Below, in pieces: positions 9,213-17,493 of a DNA stretch of 51,918 nt. This DNA comes from Planctomycetota bacterium. GTDB taxonomy: Bacteria > Planctomycetota > UBA1135 > GCA-002686595. The stretch is from positions 1 to 51,918 of the forward strand of contig JANQEJ010000055.1 of assembly GCA_028278425.1 (NCBI GenBank), written 5' to 3'. The position numbers and the translations under genes are program-made. The notes under the pieces are model-generated. The model was not told the origin of the DNA, did no database searches, and was given only the letters and a program-made list of their open reading frames with translations. Position 1 is the stretch's first letter. Each line of letters starts with the position of its first letter.

Positions 9213-9822
9213 GTGGAACGGATCCAAGCGGGCGGCGGCTGGACACCTGGCCCTGGTCGCGCTTGTTGCCATTTCCTCGTGCGAGACGAATCCTAACTCC
9301 GGGCCGGGTGTCGACTCCGGGCTCAAGGGCGTGGTGGAAACCCAGAAGAGCTTCCTCGCGGGTTCGTGGCGGGTGACCGTCGAAACCGGAGTCGACTTCG
9401 ACCCGACGCGGGACGAGTACCGTCCGCCGCTCGTTACGACGGTCCTCTTCGAGTTCGTCAAGAGCCACGCGAAGCGTCCTGGAGCGCAGCCCCTGCCGCT
9501 GGATTGGATCCCGACCGACGCGACGGTGGTGGAGCTGCGCGGGGGGAACGAGGTCTGGCACGAGATCAGGCTCTCCGGCGACGGACGTGAGTACCGCGAG
9601 AGCGTCTCAGATCTCTGGTTCGTGGGCACCCTGGCCTGTGGCAACCACGCTCCCAAGCACTCCGCCGACAGCTTCCCGAAACGCCAGGCTCTCACACAGG
9701 ATCACGGCTGTCGAGACTGGCGCACCGTCTGCGTGCTGTCGAACCTGCCGGAACCTCCGGCGAAGTTGGTCGCCGAGTATGAAGCCGTCGGCACGCGACC
9801 CTTCGACGTCTCAGACCGATGA
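9205..9822 (+). CDS. Lipoprotein with C-terminal ACGNHAPKHSA motif
   Basis: A 205-residue protein starting at a GTG that overlaps the M48 gene by 8 bases. The signal ends in ISSC (lipobox, Cys about 26). The middle part is beta-rich with no recognised family. Residues ~144-172 repeat the M48 tail: ACGNHAPKHSA, then S, R, LT, GC and W in the same spacing (Cys145, His148, His152, Cys169, Trp172). Its TGA overlaps the kinase ATG (ATGA at 9819-9822). The shared motif suggests it binds the same partner or metal as the M48 protein. No enzymatic motif is seen. Confidence 0.65.
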   Translation: MNRWNGSKRAAAGHLALVALVAISSCETNPNSGPGVDSGLKGVVETQKSFLAGSWRVTVETGVDFDPTRDEYRPPLVTTVLFEFVKSHAKRPGAQPLPLDWIPTDATVVELRGGNEVWHEIRLSGDGREYRESVSDLWFVGTLACGNHAPKHSADSFPKRQALTQDHGCRDWRTVCVLSNLPEPPAKLVAEYEAVGTRPFDVSDR

Positions 9823-12800
9823 GTGACCGGTACCTGGTCAAGGGCAAGATCGCCGAAGGCGGGATGGGTGTCGTATACAAGGCCTTCGACAAGGACCTGA
9901 AGCGTGACGTGGCGATGAAGGTCGTCAAGCCCGAGCTGCTCAAGTCGCATCCGACCGTCCGGGCGCGCTTCATCGAGGAAGCCCAGGTCACCGGCCGCCT
10001 CCTGCACACCGGCATCGTGCCCGTCTACGAGCTGAACCTGGAGAAGGAGGACCAGCCCTACTACACGATGCTGCTGGTCAAGGGGGAGGAGTTCGAGGCG
10101 ATCATCAAGAAGGTCAAGGACGGCGATCCCGCGTGGACTCTGACCCGCGCCGTCGGCGTCCTCCTCCGCGTCTGCGAGGCCATGGCCTACGCGCACGACA
10201 AAGGCGTCGTCCACCGCGATCTCAAGCCGAGCAACGTCCTGGTCGGGCGTCATGGCGAGGTCTACGCCATGGACTGGGGATTGGTCCTCGTCAAAGGGAC
10301 GGAGGATCTGCACGAGTTCAGCCTGGACACCTCGGCTCTGACGATCAACGAGGACCCGGTTCTTCGCGCGGACGGCCAGATGATCGGGACCCCCGCTTAC
10401 ATGCCGCCGGAGCAGGCGGCCGGGCGCACGCGTGAGGTCGGTCCGCGCTCGGACGTCTACTCGCTCGGTGCGATCCTCTACCATCTGTTGGCCGGATCGC
10501 GACCGTACGCCAGACCTGCGAACGTCGCGAGGGACGACCGGCCGCGCTGGGTCTCGGACGGCCCGCCGGACCCGTTGCTCGAGCTCGCACCGGAAGCGCC
10601 AGCCGAGCTCGTTTCGATCTGCGAGAAGGCGATGGCGCGCGAGCCCGCCAAGCGCTACGCCAGTATGGGGAGAATGGCCGACGACCTGCGCGCCTACCTC
10701 GAGAACCGGGTCGTGGAAGCGCACAAGACGGGCGTGATCATCGAGATGAGGAAGTGGGTGCAGCGCAACCGCGTCCTGGCTGCCATGGCCGCCTTGATCG
10801 TGGTGGGCCTGTGCGTCGTTGGCGTCGTCGATGCCGCCAAGAACAGGGAGATCCATCGGCAGCGGGAAGCGGCGCTCGTGGCGCAGTCTCTTTTCCTATC
10901 GGACAAGGCCAATGAGCTGATAGCGGCCGGTGACGCCGCAACCGCGCTTCTGCTCGCGCTCGAAGCACTGCCCCGCGAAGTGAACGAGCCCGACCGGCCG
11001 TACGTGCCCGAAGCCGAGGCCACGCTTTACGACGCGCTCTCGGAGCTGCGGGAGGTTTCCGTGCTTCGCGCGCATGCCCGACCGGTCCGGCACGCAACGA
11101 CCGATGGAACGTGCGAAACCCTCGTTACCGCGTCCGACGATGGCACGGCTCGCATCTGGAGCACGGACGGCGAAGCCCGTGGCGTTCTCGAGCCGGCCGG
11201 CGGAGAGGTGACGCGAACCGCGATCAACGCCGACGGCACTCTCGTCGTCACCGTGACGGTGGCGGGCTCGGTCCAGGTCTGGGACATGAAAGGAAGCGAG
11301 ATCGCCCGGCTCGAAGGGCACGAGGAACCCGTGACGGGCGTAGCGTTCAGCCTCGACGGCGAGAGGCTTGCCACCGCATCCGCCGACGGCACGGCGCGCG
11401 TCTGGGATCTGCGCGGAGATCTGCTCGCCGTGCTCAAGGGTCACTCCGACGAATTGACCGACGTGAGCTTCAGTCCGGACGGCGAGCGGATCGCCACCGC
11501 GTCGATCGACGGGCAGGCGCGGATCTGGACCTCCGAGGGCGAATCGCTGGCCGAGCTCGAGCACGGGGACAGGCTCACGAACGTCGCGTTCAGCCCCGAG
11601 GGCGACTGCATCCTCACCTCCTCGTGGGACAACACGGCGCGCCTGTGGAGTTTGGCGGGTGAGGAAATCGCCAGGATCGAGCACCGGCACGTCGTCAACC
11701 GGGCGACCTTCAGCCCGAACGGCCGCCTGATCGCGACCGCTTCGTCGGACCACACCGCGCGCATCTGGAGACGTGGGAGGACGGAGGTGCTGGAGCTGGT
11801 GGGCCACGGGGACACGGTGAGCCAGGTCGCCTTCAGCCGCGACGGAGAGAACGTCGCGACGGTCTCGAGGGACGGCACCGTCCGCGTCTGGAGCGCCGAC
11901 GGCTTGCTCCGATCCGTGCTCGGTGGTCACGGGGACGAGATCGTCCACGCCGCCTTCACCGCGGACTCGCGCCGGGTCGTGACCGCGTCTCGGGATGGAA
12001 CCCTTCGCGTCTGGACGGCCTTTCGCGACGAAACGGTCGTCCACCGGGGGAGTGCCGCCTACGCCACGTTCCAGCCCGACGGCGAGGCTATCGCGGCCGT
12101 GACGGCCGACGGCTTCGTTCACCTTTGGGGGCTGGATCGCGAGAGGATCGCCTCGATCCGTGGAGCGGTCGGCCACTCGATCGTGCACGCGGCTTTCCGC
12201 CCCGATGGCCAGCGCATCGTGACGTCCTCCGGCGACCACACCGCGCGCGTCTGGGATCGCCACGGAAACGAGCTCGTCCTGCTGCAACACGAGGCAAAGG
12301 TCGTTCACGCTGAATTCAACGACGACGGGAGTCGCATCGTCACGGCCTCGGCCGACGGAACGGCCCGTGTGTGGAATTCCATCGGTCACGAGCTGGCCAT
12401 CCTCCTCGGCCACACGAGACCCCTCATCGACGCACGGTTCTCTCCCGACGGTTCCACGATCGTGACGACCGCCGACGACGGAAGCGCGCGGCTGTGGCAT
12501 CCAAACGGCGAGGCCATCGTCACCGTGCCCCATGACCTCGTGCGCTGCGCTGCCTTCGACCCCGGGAGCAAGCGGCTTCTGACGGCGGGGCTCGACGGCA
12601 GCGCTGGGCTCTGGGACCTGGAGGGAAACAACGTCGCTACCCTTCGGGGTCATCAGGAGCCCATCCACGCGGTGGCCTTCGCCCCCGACGGGGATCTCGT
12701 CGCAACGGCCTCCGACGACGGCACGGCTCGACTCTGGGCGTCCGACGGCTCGGAGTTGGCCGTCCTCGAGGGGCATCAGGGCGGAGTCACGTCGGCGGCG

Positions 12801-13085
12801 TTCAGCCCCGACGGCGAACGCGTCGTCACCGCCTCGGAGGACCACACCGCGCGCGTCTGGAACACCGAGGGATGGGAGCTGGCCACCCTGAAGGGCCACG
12901 GAGACATGGTCATGCGGGCCGCCTTCAGTCCGGATGGTCGGTACGTCCTGACCACCGCCGCCGACGGTCTGAGGCTCTTCCCGGTGCCCCAAACCCAAGA
13001 GCTGATCGACCGAGCCCGCGAGGCCGCTCCGCGCGAGCTCACCGAGGAGCAGCGCGGCCTGTACTTCCGCACGGGCATGCGCTGA
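9819..13085 (+). CDS. Transmembrane Ser/Thr protein kinase with 16 WD40 repeats
   Basis: A 1088-residue protein. The kinase domain (about 5-300) has a Gly-rich loop EGGMGVVYKA, Lys34, HRDLKPSN (132-139), a DWG metal motif in place of DFG (Asp152), and GTPAYMPPEQ in the activation region, so it should be active. One membrane helix lies at about 319-339. A linker containing LSDKANELIAAGDAATALLL is typical of proteins that lead into WD40 arrays. Residues ~415-1058 hold 16 WD40 repeats, most ending in a TARxW form, enough for two propellers. It closes the five-gene operon. The topology suggests an internal kinase and an external sensor propeller facing the lipoproteins. Confidence 0.9.
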   Translation: MSDRYLVKGKIAEGGMGVVYKAFDKDLKRDVAMKVVKPELLKSHPTVRARFIEEAQVTGRLLHTGIVPVYELNLEKEDQPYYTMLLVKGEEFEAIIKKVKDGDPAWTLTRAVGVLLRVCEAMAYAHDKGVVHRDLKPSNVLVGRHGEVYAMDWGLVLVKGTEDLHEFSLDTSALTINEDPVLRADGQMIGTPAYMPPEQAAGRTREVGPRSDVYSLGAILYHLLAGSRPYARPANVARDDRPRWVSDGPPDPLLELAPEAPAELVSICEKAMAREPAKRYASMGRMADDLRAYLENRVVEAHKTGVIIEMRKWVQRNRVLAAMAALIVVGLCVVGVVDAAKNREIHRQREAALVAQSLFLSDKANELIAAGDAATALLLALEALPREVNEPDRPYVPEAEATLYDALSELREVSVLRAHARPVRHATTDGTCETLVTASDDGTARIWSTDGEARGVLEPAGGEVTRTAINADGTLVVTVTVAGSVQVWDMKGSEIARLEGHEEPVTGVAFSLDGERLATASADGTARVWDLRGDLLAVLKGHSDELTDVSFSPDGERIATASIDGQARIWTSEGESLAELEHGDRLTNVAFSPEGDCILTSSWDNTARLWSLAGEEIARIEHRHVVNRATFSPNGRLIATASSDHTARIWRRGRTEVLELVGHGDTVSQVAFSRDGENVATVSRDGTVRVWSADGLLRSVLGGHGDEIVHAAFTADSRRVVTASRDGTLRVWTAFRDETVVHRGSAAYATFQPDGEAIAAVTADGFVHLWGLDRERIASIRGAVGHSIVHAAFRPDGQRIVTSSGDHTARVWDRHGNELVLLQHEAKVVHAEFNDDGSRIVTASADGTARVWNSIGHELAILLGHTRPLIDARFSPDGSTIVTTADDGSARLWHPNGEAIVTVPHDLVRCAAFDPGSKRLLTAGLDGSAGLWDLEGNNVATLRGHQEPIHAVAFAPDGDLVATASDDGTARLWASDGSELAVLEGHQGGVTSAAFSPDGERVVTASEDHTARVWNTEGWELATLKGHGDMVMRAAFSPDGRYVLTTAADGLRLFPVPQTQELIDRAREAAPRELTEEQRGLYFRTGMR

Positions 13086-13099
13086 CCGTCCCGAGATCC

Positions 13100-13128
13100 C
13101 GTCCCGGACACGATCCGGCGGCGGGACG
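13100..13128. terminator. Possible bidirectional hairpin between converging operons
   Basis: CGTCCCG (13100-13106) pairs with CGGGACG (13122-13128), and an alternative CCGGA/TCCGG stem lies inside. It sits in the 45 bases between the converging kinase and cobalamin-sensor stops. There is no T-run, so intrinsic termination is uncertain. Confidence 0.3.
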
Positions 13129-13130
13129 CC

Positions 13131-14201
13131 TCATGATTCGGATAGTCCGGCGCTGACGAGCTCGTTCCCGGTTCGAACGGCGGTCGCCGCGTCCGGCGCG
13201 CAGCCGTCGGCGCCGACGTCCTTCCAGAGGTCCGCCACGTGGGCGAAGGGACGCCCGCCGACCAGGATGGGCTTGCCGGGAAACTCCGCGCGGAGAGCGG
13301 CGATCGTATCGGCCGCCGCGCGCACGTTGATCGCAAGCCCGACCGAAAGCGCGACCAGGTCCGGCTCGAAGTCGTGCACGGCCTGCACGAGGTCGCCGAC
13401 CGGCATGTTCGCGCCGAGGAAGACCGACCGCCAGCCGCTCATCTCGAAGTGGTCGGCGACGATGCGCGCGCCGATGTCGTGCAGGTTTCCCGCGACGGAG
13501 GCCACGAGCACGCTCGACCCGGCCTCGGCGCCGCGCTCCATCCGCGTCCGCAGGCCCGCGAGGACGTCCTCGACGATCCGCGAGCCGAAGTGCTCCTCGG
13601 CCACTTGCACGTCGCCCGCTTGCCACATGCGGCCGACCTCGGCCTGGACCCTGGTGATCACGTGGAAGTGCAGGTCCGAGACGGCGACGCCCTCCTGGAG
13701 GGCGTGCAGCACGACCTTCTCGGCGTCGCCGCGGTTCCCGTCGAGCACGGCGAGCAAGAACCGCCGCGCGAGCTCGGCGTGGGGCTCGTCGGACTCGAGC
13801 AGGCTCTCCGAAGCGGTCGGTTCCCGCTCCAGCCCCTCGATGGCCTGCTCGAGGTAGGCGCGCGCCGTGTCGGCCGCCCCGGGCGGGAGGCTCTCGGCGA
13901 GCTCGTCGCGCAGGCACGCCAGCGTGCTCCGCAGCAGCTCCGGCGGAACCTCGCGCGCCGCGTAGGTCGCGCTCAGCCACCCGACGTCGAGCGCGAGGAG
14001 CTCGGGCCGCCCGCAGGCGAGCGCCTCGGCCAGGTGCTCCAGCCGGATTTGCGTATCGTCGACGAGCGCGTTGAAGCCCCATTCCTCGACGAAGCGCGCC
14101 GCCTCCGGCCCCGCCTCCTGGAAGCGCGTCACCGCGCCCGCGGCGTAAGCCTTGCGCGACGAGTCCAAAAGGGAGGCGATGAAAGCTCCGTTCTCGTTCA
14201 T
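13131..14201 (-). CDS. CarH-like cobalamin-binding photosensor without DNA-binding domain
   Basis: A 356-residue soluble protein. Residues ~1-145 are helical and not a MerR domain. Residues ~150-220 match the B12-binding helical bundle (PF02607 type) and contain Trp193-x9-Glu203-His204, the Wx9EH signature that covers the adenosyl group in CarH photoreceptors. Residues ~230-350 are the Rossmann-type B12 domain with NLHDIG (His241 as the likely lower cobalt ligand; canonical Asp replaced by Asn239), then a SVGL segment and a GGRPF Gly pair. It is the last gene of the sigma/photolyase operon, 7 bases after the mini anti-sigma gene. Light sensing is inferred, not proven. Confidence 0.85.
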   Translation of the reverse strand: MNENGAFIASLLDSSRKAYAAGAVTRFQEAGPEAARFVEEWGFNALVDDTQIRLEHLAEALACGRPELLALDVGWLSATYAAREVPPELLRSTLACLRDELAESLPPGAADTARAYLEQAIEGLEREPTASESLLESDEPHAELARRFLLAVLDGNRGDAEKVVLHALQEGVAVSDLHFHVITRVQAEVGRMWQAGDVQVAEEHFGSRIVEDVLAGLRTRMERGAEAGSSVLVASVAGNLHDIGARIVADHFEMSGWRSVFLGANMPVGDLVQAVHDFEPDLVALSVGLAINVRAAADTIAALRAEFPGKPILVGGRPFAHVADLWKDVGADGCAPDAATAVRTGNELVSAGLSES

Positions 14202-14208
14202 GGATCGC

Positions 14209-14391
14209 TCACTTCGGATTCGGGCCCACGATGTCCAACGCTTGCCGCTCGACGCGCCGGCGCACCTCGTCGGGCAGCGGATCGCGAGCGCCGGTCATGG
14301 CGAGGTAGATCGCGGCGGCGGCGATCTCGTCGTCGTCGGGGGCGCGCTCCGGCTCGGCGGCGCGCGGGCGGTTCCTGTCTTCGGAGCTCAT
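14209..14391 (-). CDS. Mini anti-sigma-like protein (60 residues)
   Basis: A small frame starting with an ATG that overlaps the sigma stop (ATGA) and ending 7 bases before the cobalamin-sensor start. Residues ~23-56 (AAAAIYLAMTGARDPLPDEV, RRRVERQALDIVG) align with residues ~49-82 of the RskA-like anti-sigma at 5983-6732 (TAAAIHLAFLDSRLEPMPSA, LRSRVLDQAESFF). The membrane helix and the outer RskA domain are absent and there is no signal peptide, so the product should be cytosolic. Either it is a minimal sigma-binding peptide controlled by the adjacent photosensor, or it is a decayed anti-sigma remnant. The tight coupling at both ends favours a functional gene. Confidence 0.6.
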   Translation of the reverse strand: MSSEDRNRPRAAEPERAPDDDEIAAAAIYLAMTGARDPLPDEVRRRVERQALDIVGPNPK

Positions 14392-14978
14392 CCCGCCCCT
14401 CCCGCGCCGCGGCGCTCCTGCAATAGGGTCCGGACGCGCTCGAGGCCGCGCCGCGTGTGGCTCTTCACCGTGCCGAGGGGCATCCGCGTCACCTCGGCGA
14501 TCTGCGTGTGCGTCAGGCCCTCGACGATGGCGAGCCGGAGGACCTTCTGCTGCTCGGGCTTCAGCTCGGCCAGCGCTTCGGCCGCGACGCGCGCCTCGTC
14601 GGCGAGCTCGACGCCCTCGAGGGCGCTCGTCTCCTCCGGCGTTTCCTCCGGGATCTCCTCGATCTCGGGGCGCCGGCCGACGCGGCGGCGGAAGTCGATC
14701 GCGCGGCGGCGCGCGATCGTCGTGATGTACGTCGCCTCCGACGCTCGCCGCGGGTCGTAGCGGTCCGCGCCCTTCCAGATCTGCAGGAAGACCTCCTGCA
14801 CGAGATCCTCGGCCGCGTCCGCTCCAACCTGCTTGCGGGCGACCGACCACACGAGCGGCCCGTACTTGTCGAGCAGGAGCGGCACCGCCGCCTTGTCGCC
14901 GCGGGCAACCCGCTCGATCAGCGTGAGCTCTCGCTCGACGGAGCTCTCGGTTCCGGTCTTGAGCTTCTCGGAGGTCAC
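14388..14978 (-). CDS. ECF sigma factor of the photolyase operon
   Basis: A 196-residue ECF sigma factor. Region 2 is EDLVQEVFLQIWKGADRYDP and region 4 is LTHTQIAEVTRMPLGTVKSH. It is a clear paralogue of the factor at 5399-5986, sharing MPLGTVKSH and the RRGxxRVRxLLQ end. The start is a GTG overlapping the photolyase stop (GTGA), and the stop overlaps the mini anti-sigma start. By analogy with the LitS-type factors that accompany B12 photosensors in Actinobacteria, it may direct light-induced transcription of this operon. The assignment to light is contextual. Confidence 0.85.
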   Translation of the reverse strand: MTSEKLKTGTESSVERELTLIERVARGDKAAVPLLLDKYGPLVWSVARKQVGADAAEDLVQEVFLQIWKGADRYDPRRASEATYITTIARRRAIDFRRRVGRRPEIEEIPEETPEETSALEGVELADEARVAAEALAELKPEQQKVLRLAIVEGLTHTQIAEVTRMPLGTVKSHTRRGLERVRTLLQERRGAGGAG

Positions 14979-16486
14979 GACGCAAAGAGGGAGTCGGGCT
15001 CCGTCGACCGGCGCCAGCGCGCCAGGTAACCGTCGAGGCGCAGCTTGCGGCGGGTGTTCCTGCTGGACATGTAGCGGACCTTGCCGAACACCTCGCGTTC
15101 GGGTCCCCAGGCGCGATCATACCTGCCGAGGACCCAGAAAATCCCGCTGTAGGAGTTGGGGTCGCGCCCGTCGAGGGCGTAGCGGTTGTTCAGCTCGATC
15201 ATCACGGCGAGGGCGGAGCGCGGATCCGCGCTCCAGTGGAGGATCTTCTTGCCCCAGAGCATGCGGAGGTAGTTGTGCATGCGGCCCGACTCGCGGAGCT
15301 CGGCCTGGGCCGCGTTCCAGAGCTCGTCGTGCGTCGCGCCGGCGTCGAAGTCGTCGAGCGTGTAGAGATGGGGTCGGACGTCGTCCGCGTGCTCCTCCAG
15401 GGTCGCCCGGGCCCAGTCCGGAAGCGACTCGTAGCGGTCGAGGTCGTCGCGCTGCGACGCGAAGTTCAGACCCAGCTCGCGCCACGTCACGAGCTCGTCC
15501 AGAAAAGACTCGGCCGTCTCGCTCATCCCCCACCAGCCCGAGCGGGCGCCGCTGCGGACCGCTTGGGTCGATTCGGGCTTCCAGCCCTCGCGCTTCGCCA
15601 GGGCGCCGAGCACCTCGTGGGGCGAAACGTGCCCGAAGTGCAGGTACGGCGAGAGGCCGCTCGCCGCGTCGGCGTCGGGATGGTTGCGGTCCTCGCCGTA
15701 GGACTCCAGCCGGCGGTCGACGAAGCGGGTGAGGACCCTCCGCGCGGCGCGCGCGCCGCCCTCCAGCTCGACGGGAGACACGCCGTGATCGATGGGCAGC
15801 TTCGCGAGCTCGGCGGGAGCTCCTTCGAGCAGCGCGCGGCCGGCGCGCGGCCAGCGGCGGCCGATCTCCGCGGGCAGGGAGCGCAGCGGGCGCAGCTTCG
15901 CGCGCGCGAGCGGATCGAGCCGCGGCGGCTGCCGCAGGTGCGCGCGCAGCTCGCCCTGCAGGAAGCGGCGAAAGTCGAAGGCGCGGGCGAAGGCCCGGTC
16001 GGCCGCGCGCAGCGGGACGAGGCCGTTCGAATCGACCGCCTCGAAGCGCACGTCGACCTGCTCGGAGGCCGCGGCGAGCATCCGCGGGTGGAAGAACGAA
16101 GGAAAGTCGTCAGTGACGACGGCGCAGGACTCGCGCGCGAGCGCGCGCAGAAGTCCCTTGCCGGCGCCGAGGCGCGGCTCCACGTAGGGGTGGTAGCGGA
16201 CGTCGGATCGCTCGAACGCGGCGGCGTTGTCGCGCATCCCCTGCAGGACGAAGCGGTGCAGCCGGTCGCTCGCCCAGGGGTAGTCGCAGCGCAGCGCTTC
16301 CAGCACGACGAGCGGCCGGTCGAGCGCGCGCGCTAGCTCCACGGCCCGCTCGAGGCCGTGGTTGCAGCGCGTGCGCCGCGCCGCGTTCATCCAGTAGAGG
16401 ACGAACGCGCCGTCCGCGCGCACTTCGCCGCCGTTGAGGCTGCGGACGCGCACCGAGGGCACGCGCGAGGAACGGGTCGGCGCCAT
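14975..16486 (-). CDS. Class II CPD photolyase
   Basis: A 503-residue protein. The FAD-binding half contains TWRELGLNFA, MHNYLRMLWGKKILHWS, ALDGRDPNSYSG and FGKVRYMS, which identify a class II deoxyribodipyrimidine photolyase. The N-terminal half is the alpha/beta domain (FVLYWMNAARRTRCNHGLE). It repairs UV-induced cyclobutane pyrimidine dimers using light and FADH-. The ATG at 16486 shares its A with the TGA of the upstream DUF523 gene, and its stop overlaps the sigma start, so it is translated within one coupled operon. The C-terminal YxxR/RW residues look intact. Confidence in the family is high. Confidence 0.92.
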   Translation of the reverse strand: MAPTRSSRVPSVRVRSLNGGEVRADGAFVLYWMNAARRTRCNHGLERAVELARALDRPLVVLEALRCDYPWASDRLHRFVLQGMRDNAAAFERSDVRYHPYVEPRLGAGKGLLRALARESCAVVTDDFPSFFHPRMLAAASEQVDVRFEAVDSNGLVPLRAADRAFARAFDFRRFLQGELRAHLRQPPRLDPLARAKLRPLRSLPAEIGRRWPRAGRALLEGAPAELAKLPIDHGVSPVELEGGARAARRVLTRFVDRRLESYGEDRNHPDADAASGLSPYLHFGHVSPHEVLGALAKREGWKPESTQAVRSGARSGWWGMSETAESFLDELVTWRELGLNFASQRDDLDRYESLPDWARATLEEHADDVRPHLYTLDDFDAGATHDELWNAAQAELRESGRMHNYLRMLWGKKILHWSADPRSALAVMIELNNRYALDGRDPNSYSGIFWVLGRYDRAWGPEREVFGKVRYMSSRNTRRKLRLDGYLARWRRSTEPDSLFAS

Positions 16487-17493
16487 CACACGTGGTTCCT
16501 GAGCATCAGCTCTTTCGGATGCGGGTCGAAGTAGAGCTGCCCCATGAGGTAGTCGACGTCGTACTTCACGATCGTGAAGCGCAGCAGGGTCAGCGGCACG
16601 ACGAGCGGGAGCAGGCCGCGGCGGAAGTCCTCGATCGACGTGAGGATCTCGCGCTTCTCCGTCGGTCCGAGCGTGCGCTTGAGATGGCCGAGGGCGTGCT
16701 GGAGCACGTTGGCGTGCTTCTTCGCCGTTCCCTTGGTGCGCAGCGTGTTCTGGAACTCCGCCTCGTAGTCCCGAAACACCTCGGCGTCCGGGCGCTCGCC
16801 GAAAGACGCCACCAGGCGGCCGAGGCGGTGGTATCCCGTCTCGTTGTGCGACCGCAGCAGCAGCTTGTGCGCGGTGTGGAAGTCGACCAGGCGCTTGCGC
16901 GTCAGACCGCGCTTCACCAGCGCCCGCCAGCGGTTGCGGCAGAAGGCACGCTCGATGAAGTTCTCGCGCAGGCGCGCGTCGTTGAGCCGTCCCTCCTCCT
17001 CGACCGGCAGGAGCGGCCAGCGCTCCATCAAGGCCCGCGTGAACATGCCGACGCCGTTCTTGCGCCGGAAGTGCCCGTCGGAGCCGTAGATCCGGATGCG
17101 CTCCAGCCCGCACGAGGGCGAGCGCTTCTTGACGACGTAGCCGTCGACCTCGCCGAGGCCCTCGACCCGCTCGCGCGTGAAGTCCTGCACGTCCGCGGTG
17201 AAGTCCCGGCCGGTCGACGGCGCGACCATGCGCTCGCCGTCGCCGTCGTCGATCAGCCGCAGGGTGGGCCGCGGCACGCCCATGCCCGCCTCGTACTCGG
17301 GGCAGACCGGCGTCCACTCGACCCACTGGCCGAGCACGTCCTTGACGAAGCGGTCGCGGGCGTGCCCCCCGTCGAAGCGAACCTCCTCGCCGAGCAGGCA
17401 CGAGGACACCCCGAGGCGAATCGGCGTCTCCTCGGCGTGCCAGTCGCGCCAGGCGCCGCGCGCCGTCGTTTCGGTGGTCACGCCGGACGCCAT
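16486..17493 (-). CDS. DUF523-DUF1722 (YbgA-type) protein
   Basis: A 335-residue fusion. Residues ~25-165 are DUF523 with the conserved Cys motifs SSCLLG (Cys32), PVCPE and SPSCG. Residues ~195-325 are DUF1722 (HTAHKLLLRSHN, YHRLGRLVA, DYVDYLMGQLYFDPHP-like end). DUF523-DUF1722 genes often sit beside photolyase genes in light- or UV-response clusters, and that is the case here. The biochemical role is unknown; the Cys motifs suggest a metal or thiol site. The start overlaps the upstream SDR stop by 16 bases. Confidence 0.88.
   Translation of the reverse strand: MASGVTTETTARGAWRDWHAEETPIRLGVSSCLLGEEVRFDGGHARDRFVKDVLGQWVEWTPVCPEYEAGMGVPRPTLRLIDDGDGERMVAPSTGRDFTADVQDFTRERVEGLGEVDGYVVKKRSPSCGLERIRIYGSDGHFRRKNGVGMFTRALMERWPLLPVEEEGRLNDARLRENFIERAFCRNRWRALVKRGLTRKRLVDFHTAHKLLLRSHNETGYHRLGRLVASFGERPDAEVFRDYEAEFQNTLRTKGTAKKHANVLQHALGHLKRTLGPTEKREILTSIEDFRRGLLPLVVPLTLLRFTIVKYDVDYLMGQLYFDPHPKELMLRNHV

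Noticed and set aside
11063-12990. Regular direct-repeat-like DNA that could suggest a repeat array
   Set aside because: The periodicity comes from coding WD40 repeats (~40 codons each). There are no identical short repeats with unique spacers, so it is not CRISPR.
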